Shown here: piece after piece, positions 24,786 to 33,900 of the stretch | Numbering within the stretch: position 1 is the first letter of the stretch | Layout: each line of letters starts with the position of its first letter | Assembly: GCF_014287355.1 (NCBI RefSeq) | Contig: NZ_JACOPE010000001.1 | Coordinates: 496,001 to 560,000, forward strand | From: Ruminococcus hominis | Lineage (GTDB): Bacteria > Bacillota > Clostridia > Lachnospirales > Lachnospiraceae | Length of the DNA stretch: 64,000 bases | Direction: 5' to 3' | Made by a program: the position numbers and the translations under genes | Notes under the pieces: generated by a model | What the model saw: the letters and a program-made list of their open reading frames with translations, nothing else | Told to the model about the DNA's origin: nothing | The model's database searches: none

Positions 24786-24966
24786 TTATCTCAGTCGAGA
24801 AGACTCCCACCTCTTCAGGTGGTGAGTAATAGCAAATTTGTCTCAGTGGGAGTCCAATCTCCGACTGAGATAAACGCTCCGCGAGGATGCGCAGTGATTC
24901 TGATAGGAATATGTCAGCTTTGCTGACCAGAATCACGCGCCAAGTCTCGCGAACGTTCGACTTGAA
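24786..24966 (+). repeat. Structured repeat, copy C (full, two modules)
   Basis: Module 1 (24786-24873) is bounded by a perfect 12-bp inverted repeat, TTATCTCAGTCG and CGACTGAGATAA. Inside it are GACTCCC (24802-24808) pairing with GGGAGTC (24848-24854) and a CCACCT-CTTC-AGGTGG hairpin. Module 2 (24874-24966) is a second long hairpin with GTCAGC/GCTGAC at its tip and ends in ACTTGAAG. Copies A and B in this window match one module or part of the element. It sits immediately before a LysR gene. Confidence 0.85.
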
Positions 24967-24987
24967 GTGTATTAAGGGAGCAAAAGC

Positions 24988-25866
24988 ATGGAGATTACAT
25001 ATGATTATTATCGGATTTTTTATTATGTAGCAATGTATAAAAGTTTTTCAAAAGCCGCGAAGGCATTAATGAGCAACCAGCCGAATGTTACACATTTTAT
25101 GAACAATTTGGAGAATCAGCTGGGATGTAAGTTGTTTGTGAGGTCAAACCGTGGAGTGACATTGACAGCGGAGGGACAAAAACTGTATCAACATGTTTCT
25201 ATTGCATATCAACATATTCATACCGCAGAAATGGAACTTGCAAATGAACAGAGTATGGAAAGTGGCAGTATCACAATCAGTGCCAGTGAGATCGCACTGC
25301 ATCTGTTACTATTACCTATACTTGGAAAATTTCATAAGAAGTATCCGGGAATCCGTCTTCGGATTTTAAATCATTCGACTCCGCAGGCGATACAAGCAGT
25401 GAGGGAAGGCGTAGTAGATTTTGCGGTGGTGACAACACCATTGAAAGCAAAAAAACCACTGAAATCAATTTCACTGATGGAATTTCAGGAAATTGTTGTT
25501 GGAAATGAGACATTTGCAGACATACAAGAAGCAATTTGTCTTGAGGAGATTGCAAAAAATCCATTAATCTGTCTGGGAAAACAAAGCACAACATATGAGT
25601 TTTATTCCAAATTCTTTTTAGAGCATAATCTTGTATTAGAACCGGATACAGAGGTGGAAACAATTGATCAGGTCTTGCCGATGATTATGAATGGATTGGG
25701 AATTGGATTCTTGCCGGAGCCGTTTGCAAGAAATGTAATAAATGAGAAAAAGGTATATGAGATTCCAATGGTTGAAACGATACCGAAGCGGGAAATCTGT
25801 CTGGTGGAGAATCATAATTTTCCACCAAGTATTGCGGCAGAAACTTTGAAGAAAATGCTTATGTGA
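24988..25866 (+). CDS. LysR family transcriptional regulator
   Basis: A 292-residue regulator. The N-terminal winged helix-turn-helix is clear (YYVAMYKSFSKAAKAL ... QPNVTHFMNNLENQLG, then LFVRSNRGVTLTAEG). The rest is a periplasmic-binding-protein-like effector domain. A promoter and the full structured repeat lie upstream. The neighbouring downstream genes (26036 onward) have their own promoter, which could be its target. The effector is not evident. Confidence 0.93.
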   Translation: MEITYDYYRIFYYVAMYKSFSKAAKALMSNQPNVTHFMNNLENQLGCKLFVRSNRGVTLTAEGQKLYQHVSIAYQHIHTAEMELANEQSMESGSITISASEIALHLLLLPILGKFHKKYPGIRLRILNHSTPQAIQAVREGVVDFAVVTTPLKAKKPLKSISLMEFQEIVVGNETFADIQEAICLEEIAKNPLICLGKQSTTYEFYSKFFLEHNLVLEPDTEVETIDQVLPMIMNGLGIGFLPEPFARNVINEKKVYEIPMVETIPKREICLVENHNFPPSIAAETLKKMLM

Positions 25867-25931
25867 AATCAAGAAATATAAGTATGTAAATAATACATAT
25901 CGGTTATGCAAATAAAACAGTCATGGTTGGT

Positions 25932-25960
25932 TTGACTTTAAAAGAATAGCTTTCTATACT
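25932..25960 (+). promoter_or_regulatory. Promoter of the 26036-28187 gene pair
   Basis: TTGACT (25932-25937), a 17-bp spacer and TATACT (25955-25960), about 75 bp before the first start codon. Confidence 0.7.
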
Positions 25961-26035
25961 TAGTGCAGAAGAAGGGTTATCGTTTACAAAATAATGTTAA
26001 GCCTGACCAGAAATTTGCATAAAGGAGGAGTTGTC

Positions 26036-26836
26036 ATGCAAACCATTTTACCTAGAGAAGAGGCTGTAGAAGGTATTTTTTCGGAGATTCTTGCCTCGCC
26101 GACAGCATGCGAGCAGTTAAGAGATGTTTTTTATGAACATTTAGATGAAGAACATGGGATTGATTTTGATGAGTCAGAACATTTCATACAGGTATTATTT
26201 AATGCCTATAAAAATGGAGATGTGACGGCTCTTTTATTAGAATTATGTGGAGGAAGCATGTTTGATTTGCTTAGAGAAGCTTTTTTGATTCCTAAGAAGT
26301 TTCACGGAAAATCAGGGGAGAATCCGGTATTGCTGACCGATGTGGATGGAAATATTCTGGAAGGAAAAGAAAAGGAAATTTCCGGACATGAGTATGAAAA
26401 ATTCAAAGAAATATATGACCGACATGAATGTGCACCACGTTCTAAATTATATTTGGCAGATGGATACGATATTGTACGTTCCTATACAAAAGGAATGGAA
26501 CTTGTAGAGAAAAAAGATAATAGAAATCGAGGAATCCTGATTTTATATGCATTACCAGATACTCGTAAACTTGGATTGACAGAAGCACAGGCATATGCTG
26601 TTGTGTGGGATACTTTTCATAAAATACAGGAAGAGGCGCCAAGAGCAATGGTATATTACGGACAGGAGACTGGTGTGAAGAAAGATAAGGAATTCGATGA
26701 GATTGGAATTTTACTTCCGATTCGTGAATTTGAGAAGAAAATGTTACACCATTTGAGTGAAATTGATGGAATTGTATTGACATGTCGCGAGAAAATGATG
26801 AAAAAAGCAGGAAATGAAAGTCTGGATTTTGAATAA
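26036..26836 (+). CDS. Uncharacterised cytosolic protein
   Basis: A 266-residue protein with no signal peptide or membrane helix that I do not recognise. The first ~85 residues are helical and acidic, and the middle has a VLLTDVDGNILEG stretch. The ATG at 26036 follows AAAGGAGGAG; the frame extends upstream to 25994 without a ribosome site. It is 19 bp ahead of the ThrE-like exporter and behind a clear promoter, so the two are probably co-transcribed and possibly controlled by the adjacent LysR protein. Confidence 0.7.
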   Translation: MQTILPREEAVEGIFSEILASPTACEQLRDVFYEHLDEEHGIDFDESEHFIQVLFNAYKNGDVTALLLELCGGSMFDLLREAFLIPKKFHGKSGENPVLLTDVDGNILEGKEKEISGHEYEKFKEIYDRHECAPRSKLYLADGYDIVRSYTKGMELVEKKDNRNRGILILYALPDTRKLGLTEAQAYAVVWDTFHKIQEEAPRAMVYYGQETGVKKDKEFDEIGILLPIREFEKKMLHHLSEIDGIVLTCREKMMKKAGNESLDFE

Positions 26837-26855
26837 AGGTTAGGAAGTGGAGAGT

Positions 26856-28187
26856 ATGCGGGGAGAAACAATCAGAAAAAACCATATGGATATTCTCTGG
26901 CATGAATATACAGACCAAAATGGTGAAAATAAACCAGTGACGGAAGCTAGTTTGACGGAAAAGGCTTCTATTATCGGACGGGTGGGGATTATGCTGCTCT
27001 CATGTGGAACAGGAGCATGGCGTGTGAGAAGTTCTATGAATGCGCTGGCAGAAGTGATGGGGATTACTTGTACAGCGGATATAGGTTTGATGTCGATAGA
27101 ATATACATGCTTTGATGGAGAGGAAGGATTTACACAGTCCTTGTGTCTGACGAATACGGGAGTGAATACTTCAAAGTTAAATCGTCTTGAAAACTTTATA
27201 AGAGATTTTGAAGTTGAAGGCAAGCATATGTCAGGAGAACAACTTCATTCATTTCTAGACAATATAGAAAAGATACATGGTTTATATTCACCAATTGCAT
27301 TAGGATTTGCAGCAGCGCTTGCCTGTGGCGGGTTCACTTTTCTGCTTGGTGGCGGGCCGATTGAAATGTTGTGTGCATTTATTGGCGCAGGAATCGGAAA
27401 TTTTATTCGATGTAAATTATCAAAACATCATTTCACTTTATTTTTATGTATTGTATCATCGGTGTCAGCGGCTTGTCTTGTATATGCCGGAGTACTGAAA
27501 ATAGCAGAGCTTTTGTTGGGGATATCAATACAGCATGAAGCCGGATACATTTGTGCTATGTTATTTATTATACCGGGGTTTCCATTTATAACGAGTGGAA
27601 TCGATTTGGCGAAACTGGATATGCGATCAGGTATTGAACGCTTGAACTATGCACTGATTATTATTCTGGTTGCGACAATGACTGCGTGGATCATGGCACT
27701 TTTGCTACATCTGCAGCCAGTTGATTTTATGAAAATATCATTGCCGATATGGGGATGGATTCTTTTTCGCATACTGGCAAGCTTCTGTGGGGTATTTGGG
27801 TTCTCAATTATGTTTAATAGTCCGGTGCGGTTGGCAGAAGTTGCAGCGGCAATTGGTGCAATAGCAAATACATTACGGCTGGAACTGGTAGATATCGCAA
27901 AATTTCCACCTGCGGCAGCAGCGTTTATCGGAGCACTTACAGCCGGAATACTGGCTTCTTTAATCAAAAATAAAGTGGGATATCCAAGAATTTCTGTTAC
28001 GGTGCCATCTATTGTAATTATGGTACCCGGATTATATTTGTATAAAGGATTTTATAATCTTGGGATGATGTCATTAGCAGTGTCTGCATCATGGTTTGCA
28101 TCTGCAATATTGATTATCGCAGCACTTCCGTTAGGATTGATATTTGCAAGAATACTTACGGATAAAACATTTCGATATTGTACCTAA
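26856..28187 (+). CDS. Threonine/serine exporter family (ThrE-like) membrane protein
   Basis: A 443-residue protein joining the two halves of the ThrE family. The N-terminal cytosolic part includes MLLSCGTGAWRVRSSMNALA, the family's entry motif, and the SPIALGFAAALACGGFTFLLGG helix follows. In total about ten transmembrane helices span residues ~145-440. Relatives export threonine, serine or dicarboxylates. The ATG at 26856 has AGGAAG 8 nt upstream; a GTG at 26847 is less likely. It ends at a terminator. Confidence 0.85.
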   Translation: MRGETIRKNHMDILWHEYTDQNGENKPVTEASLTEKASIIGRVGIMLLSCGTGAWRVRSSMNALAEVMGITCTADIGLMSIEYTCFDGEEGFTQSLCLTNTGVNTSKLNRLENFIRDFEVEGKHMSGEQLHSFLDNIEKIHGLYSPIALGFAAALACGGFTFLLGGGPIEMLCAFIGAGIGNFIRCKLSKHHFTLFLCIVSSVSAACLVYAGVLKIAELLLGISIQHEAGYICAMLFIIPGFPFITSGIDLAKLDMRSGIERLNYALIIILVATMTAWIMALLLHLQPVDFMKISLPIWGWILFRILASFCGVFGFSIMFNSPVRLAEVAAAIGAIANTLRLELVDIAKFPPAAAAFIGALTAGILASLIKNKVGYPRISVTVPSIVIMVPGLYLYKGFYNLGMMSLAVSASWFASAILIIAALPLGLIFARILTDKTFRYCT

Positions 28188-28199
28188 ACATGGGATATT

Positions 28200-28247
28200 A
28201 AGAAATTGATTTGTTACTACAGGAGAGTGATGGATCAATTTCTTTTT
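28200..28247 (+). terminator. Rho-independent terminator
   Basis: AAGAAATTGAT (28200-28210) pairs with ATCAATTTCTT (28235-28245) around a 24-nt interior with additional pairing, and T residues follow. It ends the ThrE transcript. Confidence 0.8.
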
Positions 28248-28345
28248 GTTAAGTTGAGAAATTAATTGACCATACAAATTTCAAAGTGTAACATAAGATA
28301 GAAACAGATGTAAAAGAACAAATACCTTTTGGTAAAGGAGAAAAT

Positions 28346-31300
28346 ATGTTACAAATTCAACATATATGCAAGGAATACCGAACCGGTAATCTGGTGCAGA
28401 AGGCGTTGGACGATGTCAGTTTGAATTTAAGAGATAATGAATTTGTTGCTATTTTAGGTCCCAGCGGTTCAGGTAAGACAACACTTCTGAACATTATCGG
28501 AGGACTGGACCGTTATGATAGCGGGGATTTGATCATTAATGGGATTTCTACAAAAAAATATAAGGACAGGGATTGGGATTCTTATCGTAATCATACGATT
28601 GGTTTTGTGTTTCAAAGCTATAATCTTATTCCGCATCAAACTGTTTTGGCAAATGTTGAACTGGCACTGACGATATCCGGTATCGGTAAAGCACAGCGGA
28701 AAAAGAAAGCAATCGAAGCATTGAAAAAAGTAGGCTTGGGTGAGCAATTACACAAGAAGCCAAACCAGATGTCCGGGGGTCAGATGCAGCGAGTTGCGAT
28801 AGCAAGAGCATTAGTAAATGATCCAGATATTCTGCTTGCAGATGAGCCGACCGGTGCACTTGACAGTGATACAAGTGTGCAGGTTATGGATTTGCTTCAG
28901 GAAGTTGCAAAAGACAGGTTAGTTGTTATGGTTACGCATAATCCGGAGCTGGCAAAAGAGTATGCAACTCGAATCGTAAATCTGCGGGATGGTAAGATCC
29001 GTTCGGATACAGACCCATATGAAGTGGATGAAGCAATATTAACTCCACCGGAACATAAGAATATGGGCAAATCATCGATGTCATTTATGACAGCTTTGTC
29101 GCTTAGTTTTAACAACTTAAAGACGAAGAAAGCAAGGACTTTATTGACATCCTTTGCAGGCTCGATAGGGATTATTGGAATTGCACTGATTTTGTCACTT
29201 TCGACCGGAGTGAATAAATATATTCAAAATATTGAAGAAGAAACGTTGTCAGAATATCCGTTACAGATTCAAAGCACCGGGTTTGACATTACATCGATGA
29301 TGGTTGGAGCCGGAGGTGGTGCCGAAGAAAATGTAAAAAAGAATAAAGATGACGGCAAAATTAAAGTGATTCAGATGGTGACAAATATGTTTGCGACAAT
29401 GAATTCGAACGATTTGAAATCTCTGAAGAACTATCTGGATAACGAGGAAGCCAGTGGAATCCGAAAATACACAAATGCAATCGAGTACTCTTACAATGTA
29501 TCTCCACAGATTTTCAAGGAAAACGGAGATAAAATCCGTCAGGTAAATCCAGATAAATCATTTTCAGCACTGGGACTTGGCTCATCTACTTCTTCAAATA
29601 GTATGATGTCATCAATGATGAGCACGGATGTATTTTACGAAATGCCGAAAAACAGCAGTTTGTATGAGAAACAATATGAAGTAAAAGCCGGAAGATGGCC
29701 GAAAAAGTATAATGAGTGTGTAGTGGTTCTGACTTCGGATGGAAGCATTAGTGATTTCATGTTGTATACACTGGGATTGCGGGACTCTATGGAACTGGAC
29801 GAGATGATCCAGCAGTTTATAAAAGAGGAAAATGTAAAGACGCCTGAGAATTTGGGAACTTATACTTACGATGATATTATTGGAAAGAAATTTAAGCTGA
29901 TAAACAGTTCTGATTGTTATGAATATGATAAGCAGTATAAAGTCTGGAAAGATAAAACAGACAACAGCTCTTATATGAAGAAACTGGTTGCGAATGGCGA
30001 AGACCTAAAGGTAGTCGGTATCGTGCAGCCGGATGCAGATGCCAAGGCAACGGCATTACAGGCAGGAATTGCTTATCCATATGCTTTGACAGAACATGTG
30101 GCAGAAGAGGCAAAGAAAAGTGAAATTGTAAAACAGCAGCTTAAAAATCCGGATATCAATGTATTTACAAATGAAAAGTTCGGAACTGACAAAGGTGACG
30201 ATGATTTTAACATGGATTCTTTATTCACAGTTGATGAAGCTGCATTGCAAAAAGCGTTTAAATTTGATGAAAGTGCGATGAGCAATCTTGGCAATTCACT
30301 TGATTTTTCCGGTGCAGATTTAGAAAAAGCATTTCGTGTCGGAGGGGATAGTTTTGAACTTTCCAATATGGTGAATCTGGAAGAGGTACAGCTTGATCTG
30401 TCAGGTATGCCACAGTTGAATTTAGGAGAGATTCTTTCCAAATTGGATTTATCAGTATCACCGGATGGATTGAAACAAATGGCATCTAGTCTGTCAGAAG
30501 GATATCTGGAATATGCGAAGACACATCCAGAAGCAGATTACTCTCATTTGCTGGAAGATTTTACAGAATATTTAAAAACGGATGAGGCAAAGAAAATTAT
30601 TGAGGATAATATCAAAGACATTATCAAAGAAAGTGCCAGTGTGACCATTACACCGGAACAAATTCAAAAGCTGCTCAAAGACACCATGGCAGGTTTCTTA
30701 CAGTATGTAACAGATAATGGTTATACAGATGTTAGTAAATTTGGAGAGTACTTGCAGGAATATTTACAGACAGATGAAGCAAAGCGAATGCTTGCGTCAG
30801 TCGGAGACGGGATTCAGATTGATGATATCGAGGTAAATATTACTGCTGAACAGATGACAAAGCTGGCAAATGAATTGTATAAAGGATACCAGAATTATGC
30901 ATCAGTAAATGGTAAACCGGATCCGTCCAAGATGGGAGAACAAGTAATAAAGTATCTTGGAACAGAGGATGGAAAGAAACGTCTGACAGACGGACTGACT
31001 AAAACGGTGGATATGAATGCTCTGGAAAGTCAGGTATCTGCAGCTATGCAGGATTATATGACAAAGGCAATGGGTGTGCTTAGCAATTCTATGGGCGAGG
31101 CGATTGGGACACAGGTTTCATCAGCAATGACACAGATTGTAACACAGCTTACAAAGGGTATTGAGAGTGCGATGACGCAGATGATGACGAATGTCGGGAC
31201 ACAACTTCAAAATGCGATGGGAAGTGCAATGACAATCGATACCGATGCATTTGCAAAAGCATTTCAGATGAATATGACGGAAGATGATCTGGTGGAATTG

Positions 31301-31954
31301 ATGATGTCTATGAATACATCGAACAGTGTGTCTTATGACAGTAATCTGCAGAAGCTTGGCTATGTGGATTTTAATGTGCCGGCGGAAATTTCATTGTATC
31401 CGAAAAATTTTGAGAGCAAAGAAGAAGTTGTAAAAATTTTGGATAAGTACAATCACAAGATGGAAACGGAAGGAAAAGATGAACAGGTCATCAGTTATAC
31501 CGATGTAGTTGGAACATTGATGTCTTCGGTGACAAATATTGTGGACATTATCAGTTATGTACTGATTGCGTTTGTTGCGATATCGTTGATTGTATCATCA
31601 ATCATGATTGGAGTTATTACGTATATCAGTGTATTGGAGCGTAAGAAAGAGATTGGTATTCTGCGTGCAATTGGTGCTTCGAAAGGAAATGTATCTCAGG
31701 TCTTTAATGCAGAGACATTTATCATCGGATTATGTGCAGGGGTGATCGGTATTGGATTAACAGTAATCTTGTTAATTCCGACAAATGCGATCATTCATTC
31801 GGTTGCAGACACGACAGCTGTAAGTGCGGTATTACCGGTTATACCTGCATTGGTACTGATAGCGTTGAGTGTAGTACTGACATTGATCGGTGGTTTGATT
31901 CCATCTAGAAAGGCGTCAAAGAGTGATCCGGTAACGGCACTGAGGACAGAGTAA
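28346..31954 (+). CDS. MacB/LolD-type ABC transporter, ATPase and permease fused, with very large ectodomain
   Basis: A 1202-residue protein. Residues 1-230 form the ATPase: Walker A GPSGSGKTT, signature MSGGQMQRVAIARAL, Walker B ILLADEPTGALD and H-loop VMVTHNPEL. A first membrane helix lies near 260-285. About 750 mostly helical, Met/Ser/Asp-rich extracellular residues follow, including repeated FTEYLKTDEAKK/GEYLQEYLQTDEAKR-like segments. A C-terminal FtsX domain carries the last three helices (about 1055-1195; ERKKEIGILRAIGASKGNV). Such type VII ABC proteins work as mechanotransmission machines or exporters of peptides or lipids rather than importers. AAAGGAG precedes the start. Confidence 0.9.
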   Translation: MLQIQHICKEYRTGNLVQKALDDVSLNLRDNEFVAILGPSGSGKTTLLNIIGGLDRYDSGDLIINGISTKKYKDRDWDSYRNHTIGFVFQSYNLIPHQTVLANVELALTISGIGKAQRKKKAIEALKKVGLGEQLHKKPNQMSGGQMQRVAIARALVNDPDILLADEPTGALDSDTSVQVMDLLQEVAKDRLVVMVTHNPELAKEYATRIVNLRDGKIRSDTDPYEVDEAILTPPEHKNMGKSSMSFMTALSLSFNNLKTKKARTLLTSFAGSIGIIGIALILSLSTGVNKYIQNIEEETLSEYPLQIQSTGFDITSMMVGAGGGAEENVKKNKDDGKIKVIQMVTNMFATMNSNDLKSLKNYLDNEEASGIRKYTNAIEYSYNVSPQIFKENGDKIRQVNPDKSFSALGLGSSTSSNSMMSSMMSTDVFYEMPKNSSLYEKQYEVKAGRWPKKYNECVVVLTSDGSISDFMLYTLGLRDSMELDEMIQQFIKEENVKTPENLGTYTYDDIIGKKFKLINSSDCYEYDKQYKVWKDKTDNSSYMKKLVANGEDLKVVGIVQPDADAKATALQAGIAYPYALTEHVAEEAKKSEIVKQQLKNPDINVFTNEKFGTDKGDDDFNMDSLFTVDEAALQKAFKFDESAMSNLGNSLDFSGADLEKAFRVGGDSFELSNMVNLEEVQLDLSGMPQLNLGEILSKLDLSVSPDGLKQMASSLSEGYLEYAKTHPEADYSHLLEDFTEYLKTDEAKKIIEDNIKDIIKESASVTITPEQIQKLLKDTMAGFLQYVTDNGYTDVSKFGEYLQEYLQTDEAKRMLASVGDGIQIDDIEVNITAEQMTKLANELYKGYQNYASVNGKPDPSKMGEQVIKYLGTEDGKKRLTDGLTKTVDMNALESQVSAAMQDYMTKAMGVLSNSMGEAIGTQVSSAMTQIVTQLTKGIESAMTQMMTNVGTQLQNAMGSAMTIDTDAFAKAFQMNMTEDDLVELMMSMNTSNSVSYDSNLQKLGYVDFNVPAEISLYPKNFESKEEVVKILDKYNHKMETEGKDEQVISYTDVVGTLMSSVTNIVDIISYVLIAFVAISLIVSSIMIGVITYISVLERKKEIGILRAIGASKGNVSQVFNAETFIIGLCAGVIGIGLTVILLIPTNAIIHSVADTTAVSAVLPVIPALVLIALSVVLTLIGGLIPSRKASKSDPVTALRTE

Positions 31955-32002
31955 AACAGAGTGCATGGAGTAGCATAAAGGGAAGTATAAAGGAAATAAC
32001 AA

Positions 32003-32485
32003 ATGAAGTATAACAAGAGAAAGAGACTCTTTCTTGTGCTGGCAATTATCTGGATGATTATGATTTTTGGTTTTTCGTCCAGAAATGGTGATTTGTCAGG
32101 AGAAGACAGCGGAAGGGTCGGAAGACTTGTCGGTGAGTGGTTTGTTCCGGGATTTGATGAGTGGAGCGAGGTAAAACAAAATGCATTTGTTGATAAAGTG
32201 GATTTTCCGGTTCGAAAGACTGCACATGCGACGGAATACGCAGTATTGGGTACGTTGATTTTCGGGGCAACTTATGAGATTCAGCGAAAAAAGAGATATA
32301 TCGTTGGAATCCCGTGGCTATGCGGAACGATATATGCAGCTACTGATGAAATTCATCAATTGTTTGTCCCTGGTCGAAGCGGTCAAGTGCGGGATGTACT
32401 GATTGACAGCTGCGGCGCGTTTATCGGAGTAATGCTTGTAACATGGATGATAAGTCGTAGAGAAAAGAAAGAAAGTACAAAATGA
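32003..32485 (+). CDS. VanZ family membrane protein
   Basis: A 160-residue protein with an N-terminal membrane helix and the VanZ signatures RKTAHATEYAVLG and DEIHQLFVPGRSGQVRDVLID, followed by two hydrophobic helices. VanZ gives low-level teicoplanin resistance in enterococci, but most homologues like this one are not linked to glycopeptide operons and have no proven role. AAAGGAA lies before the ATG. It follows the large ABC transporter by 48 bp. Confidence 0.9.
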   Translation: MKYNKRKRLFLVLAIIWMIMIFGFSSRNGDLSGEDSGRVGRLVGEWFVPGFDEWSEVKQNAFVDKVDFPVRKTAHATEYAVLGTLIFGATYEIQRKKRYIVGIPWLCGTIYAATDEIHQLFVPGRSGQVRDVLIDSCGAFIGVMLVTWMISRREKKESTK

Positions 32486-32528
32486 TGTACTTCGTAAAGA
32501 AAAATATCAGAAAGATGAGGAAAAGAAC

Positions 32529-32789
32529 ATGAATGAATTATATGAAGCGATTGAGAAAAAAATAAAAGATGCAGGATATCCGAGAAAAATTTCAGGGGTA
32601 GATGTATACAATGATATTTGTGACCAGATAGACGGAAAGGAAAACGGAACTTACATTTTGTTATCCAAATTCGAGGATGATGTCGTATTTGAATATCATA
32701 TTACAATTCAGGACGAGGATTTTAATCTTGGAATTCTGACGATGAAGACTCCGGAAGGTGTGTTCGAAGCAGATTTTGATGCTGAATAA
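32529..32789 (+). CDS. Small conserved-looking acidic protein of unknown function
   Basis: An 86-residue soluble, acidic protein with alternating helix and strand and no motif I can name. GAGGAAAAG sits just before the ATG. It lies 43 bp after the VanZ gene on the same strand, which suggests co-transcription, and ahead of a separate promoter for the next gene. Confidence 0.65.
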   Translation: MNELYEAIEKKIKDAGYPRKISGVDVYNDICDQIDGKENGTYILLSKFEDDVVFEYHITIQDEDFNLGILTMKTPEGVFEADFDAE

Positions 32790-32877
32790 GAAACTTGTGA
32801 CAGCAGAAAAGACTATTGAATACTTTATCTAGGACAAAAAAAGAGCAGAATTTGCATGAAAATAGACAAAATATGTA

Positions 32878-32906
32878 TTGACGATAAAATTGTTTTGAGG
32901 TATGAT
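32878..32906 (+). promoter_or_regulatory. Promoter of the second HPr-like gene
   Basis: TTGACG (32878-32883), a 17-bp spacer and TATGAT (32901-32906), 33 bp before the start codon. Confidence 0.7.
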
Positions 32907-32939
32907 TAGGCAGATTTTACGGAAAGGCAGGAAAAAAAG

Positions 32940-33173
32940 ATGGCTGATACAGTTCAGAAAAAAATCGCATTTGAAAATGCAGATGCAGCAGTAGAATTTG
33001 TTAATAGAGTACAACAATTTCCCTTCGATGTAGATTTAAAGGCAAGAAATATGAGAATTGATGCAAAGTCTTTACTTGGCGTACTTTCTATTTGCGAAGA
33101 GAAGAATATTGAAGTAGAAGCTTTTGGAACGAGTGATGAGTTTGTCGAACTGCTTGCTGAGTATACAGCATAG
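32940..33173 (+). CDS. HPr-like protein lacking the phosphorylatable histidine
   Basis: A 77-residue protein with the HPr beta-alpha-beta order: a first strand (KIAFENADAAVEFVNRVQQFP), then VDLKARNMRIDAKSLLGVLSI in place of the Ser46 region, then a last strand and helix (VEAFGTSDEFVELLAEY). The histidine of GLHARPA is replaced, so it cannot take phosphate from Enzyme I. It resembles the protein at 24364 only in fold. A regulatory or ligand-binding role is likely but unproven. Confidence 0.75.
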   Translation: MADTVQKKIAFENADAAVEFVNRVQQFPFDVDLKARNMRIDAKSLLGVLSICEEKNIEVEAFGTSDEFVELLAEYTA

Positions 33174-33229
33174 TTTAGATGAAGCCTATAAATTATGTGG
33201 TAAGTGCTATATAGACGAGGAGAAATAAA

Positions 33230-33793
33230 ATGAATCCATCACAGATTACAGATTGGAGTCATCAGATTATACGGTCTGTGGCAAAGAAAGACGGATTATA
33301 TATTGATGCGACTATGGGGAAGGGACACGACACAAAGCTTTTATGCGAATTAGCAGGAGAGCAAGGAAGTGTGCTTGCATTTGATATCCAGTCGGAAGCG
33401 GTGCATGCAACAGAAAACTTGCTGCAGAAAGAAGGTCTGCTTGACAGGGCAACATTACTTTTGACAGGTCATGAGCATATGGATGAATATGTGCAGACAG
33501 AATCGGTGGATGTCGTGTGTTTCAATTTCGGATATCTTCCGGGCGGGAATCATAGTATTTCAACAAAAACAAAGACAAGTCTGGAAGCAATTGAAAAAGG
33601 GCTTACCTTGTTGAAGCATGGTGGTATGATGAGTCTGTGTATTTACAGTGGCGGTGATACAGGGTTTGAAGAGAAGGATGCAATTCTTCAATATATAAAA
33701 GAAATTAATCCGAAAGAATATACAGTAATTGTAAATGAATACTATAATCGTGAGAATAATCCCCCAATCCCGGCATTTATTTTTAAACGTTAA
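33230..33793 (+). CDS. mnmM: tRNA mnm5s2U34 methyltransferase-like protein (MnmM/YtqB)
   Basis: A 187-residue class I SAM methyltransferase. The SAM site is YIDATMGKGHDTKLLCELAG with the acidic residue in LAFDIQ. The family-specific NFGYLPGGNHSISTKT lies in the middle, and NRENNPPIPAFIF at the end binds the tRNA. The B. subtilis relative YtqB (MnmM) adds the last methyl group to nm5s2U at the wobble position of certain tRNAs. The ribosome site is GAGGAG. It stands on its own with a terminator behind it. Confidence 0.88.
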   Translation: MNPSQITDWSHQIIRSVAKKDGLYIDATMGKGHDTKLLCELAGEQGSVLAFDIQSEAVHATENLLQKEGLLDRATLLLTGHEHMDEYVQTESVDVVCFNFGYLPGGNHSISTKTKTSLEAIEKGLTLLKHGGMMSLCIYSGGDTGFEEKDAILQYIKEINPKEYTVIVNEYYNRENNPPIPAFIFKR

Positions 33794-33838
33794 AAGGTTG
33801 GATTTCACTGTGATTGCAGTGGAATTCAACCTTTTATT
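33792..33838 (+). terminator. Rho-independent terminator
   Basis: 33792-33810 pairs with 33817-33835 over 19 bp with two G-T type mismatches and a 6-nt loop, followed by a short T run. It overlaps the mnmM stop codon. Confidence 0.85.
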
Positions 33839-33900
33839 CTGTATTTTACGGGGAAGATATGGTATAGTATGGATAAATCAAAAGAAAGGTATGGTAAAGA

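Noticed and set aside
16738..24966. TnpB guide RNA or IS200/IS605 end as source of the mosaic repeat
   Set aside because: The hairpin arms are suggestive, but no tnpA or tnpB frame or fragment is found near any copy, so only a loose relation can be proposed.
32003..32485. Glycopeptide resistance determinant (VanZ)
   Set aside because: No vanHAX or vanRS genes accompany it; stand-alone VanZ homologues are common and not evidence of resistance.
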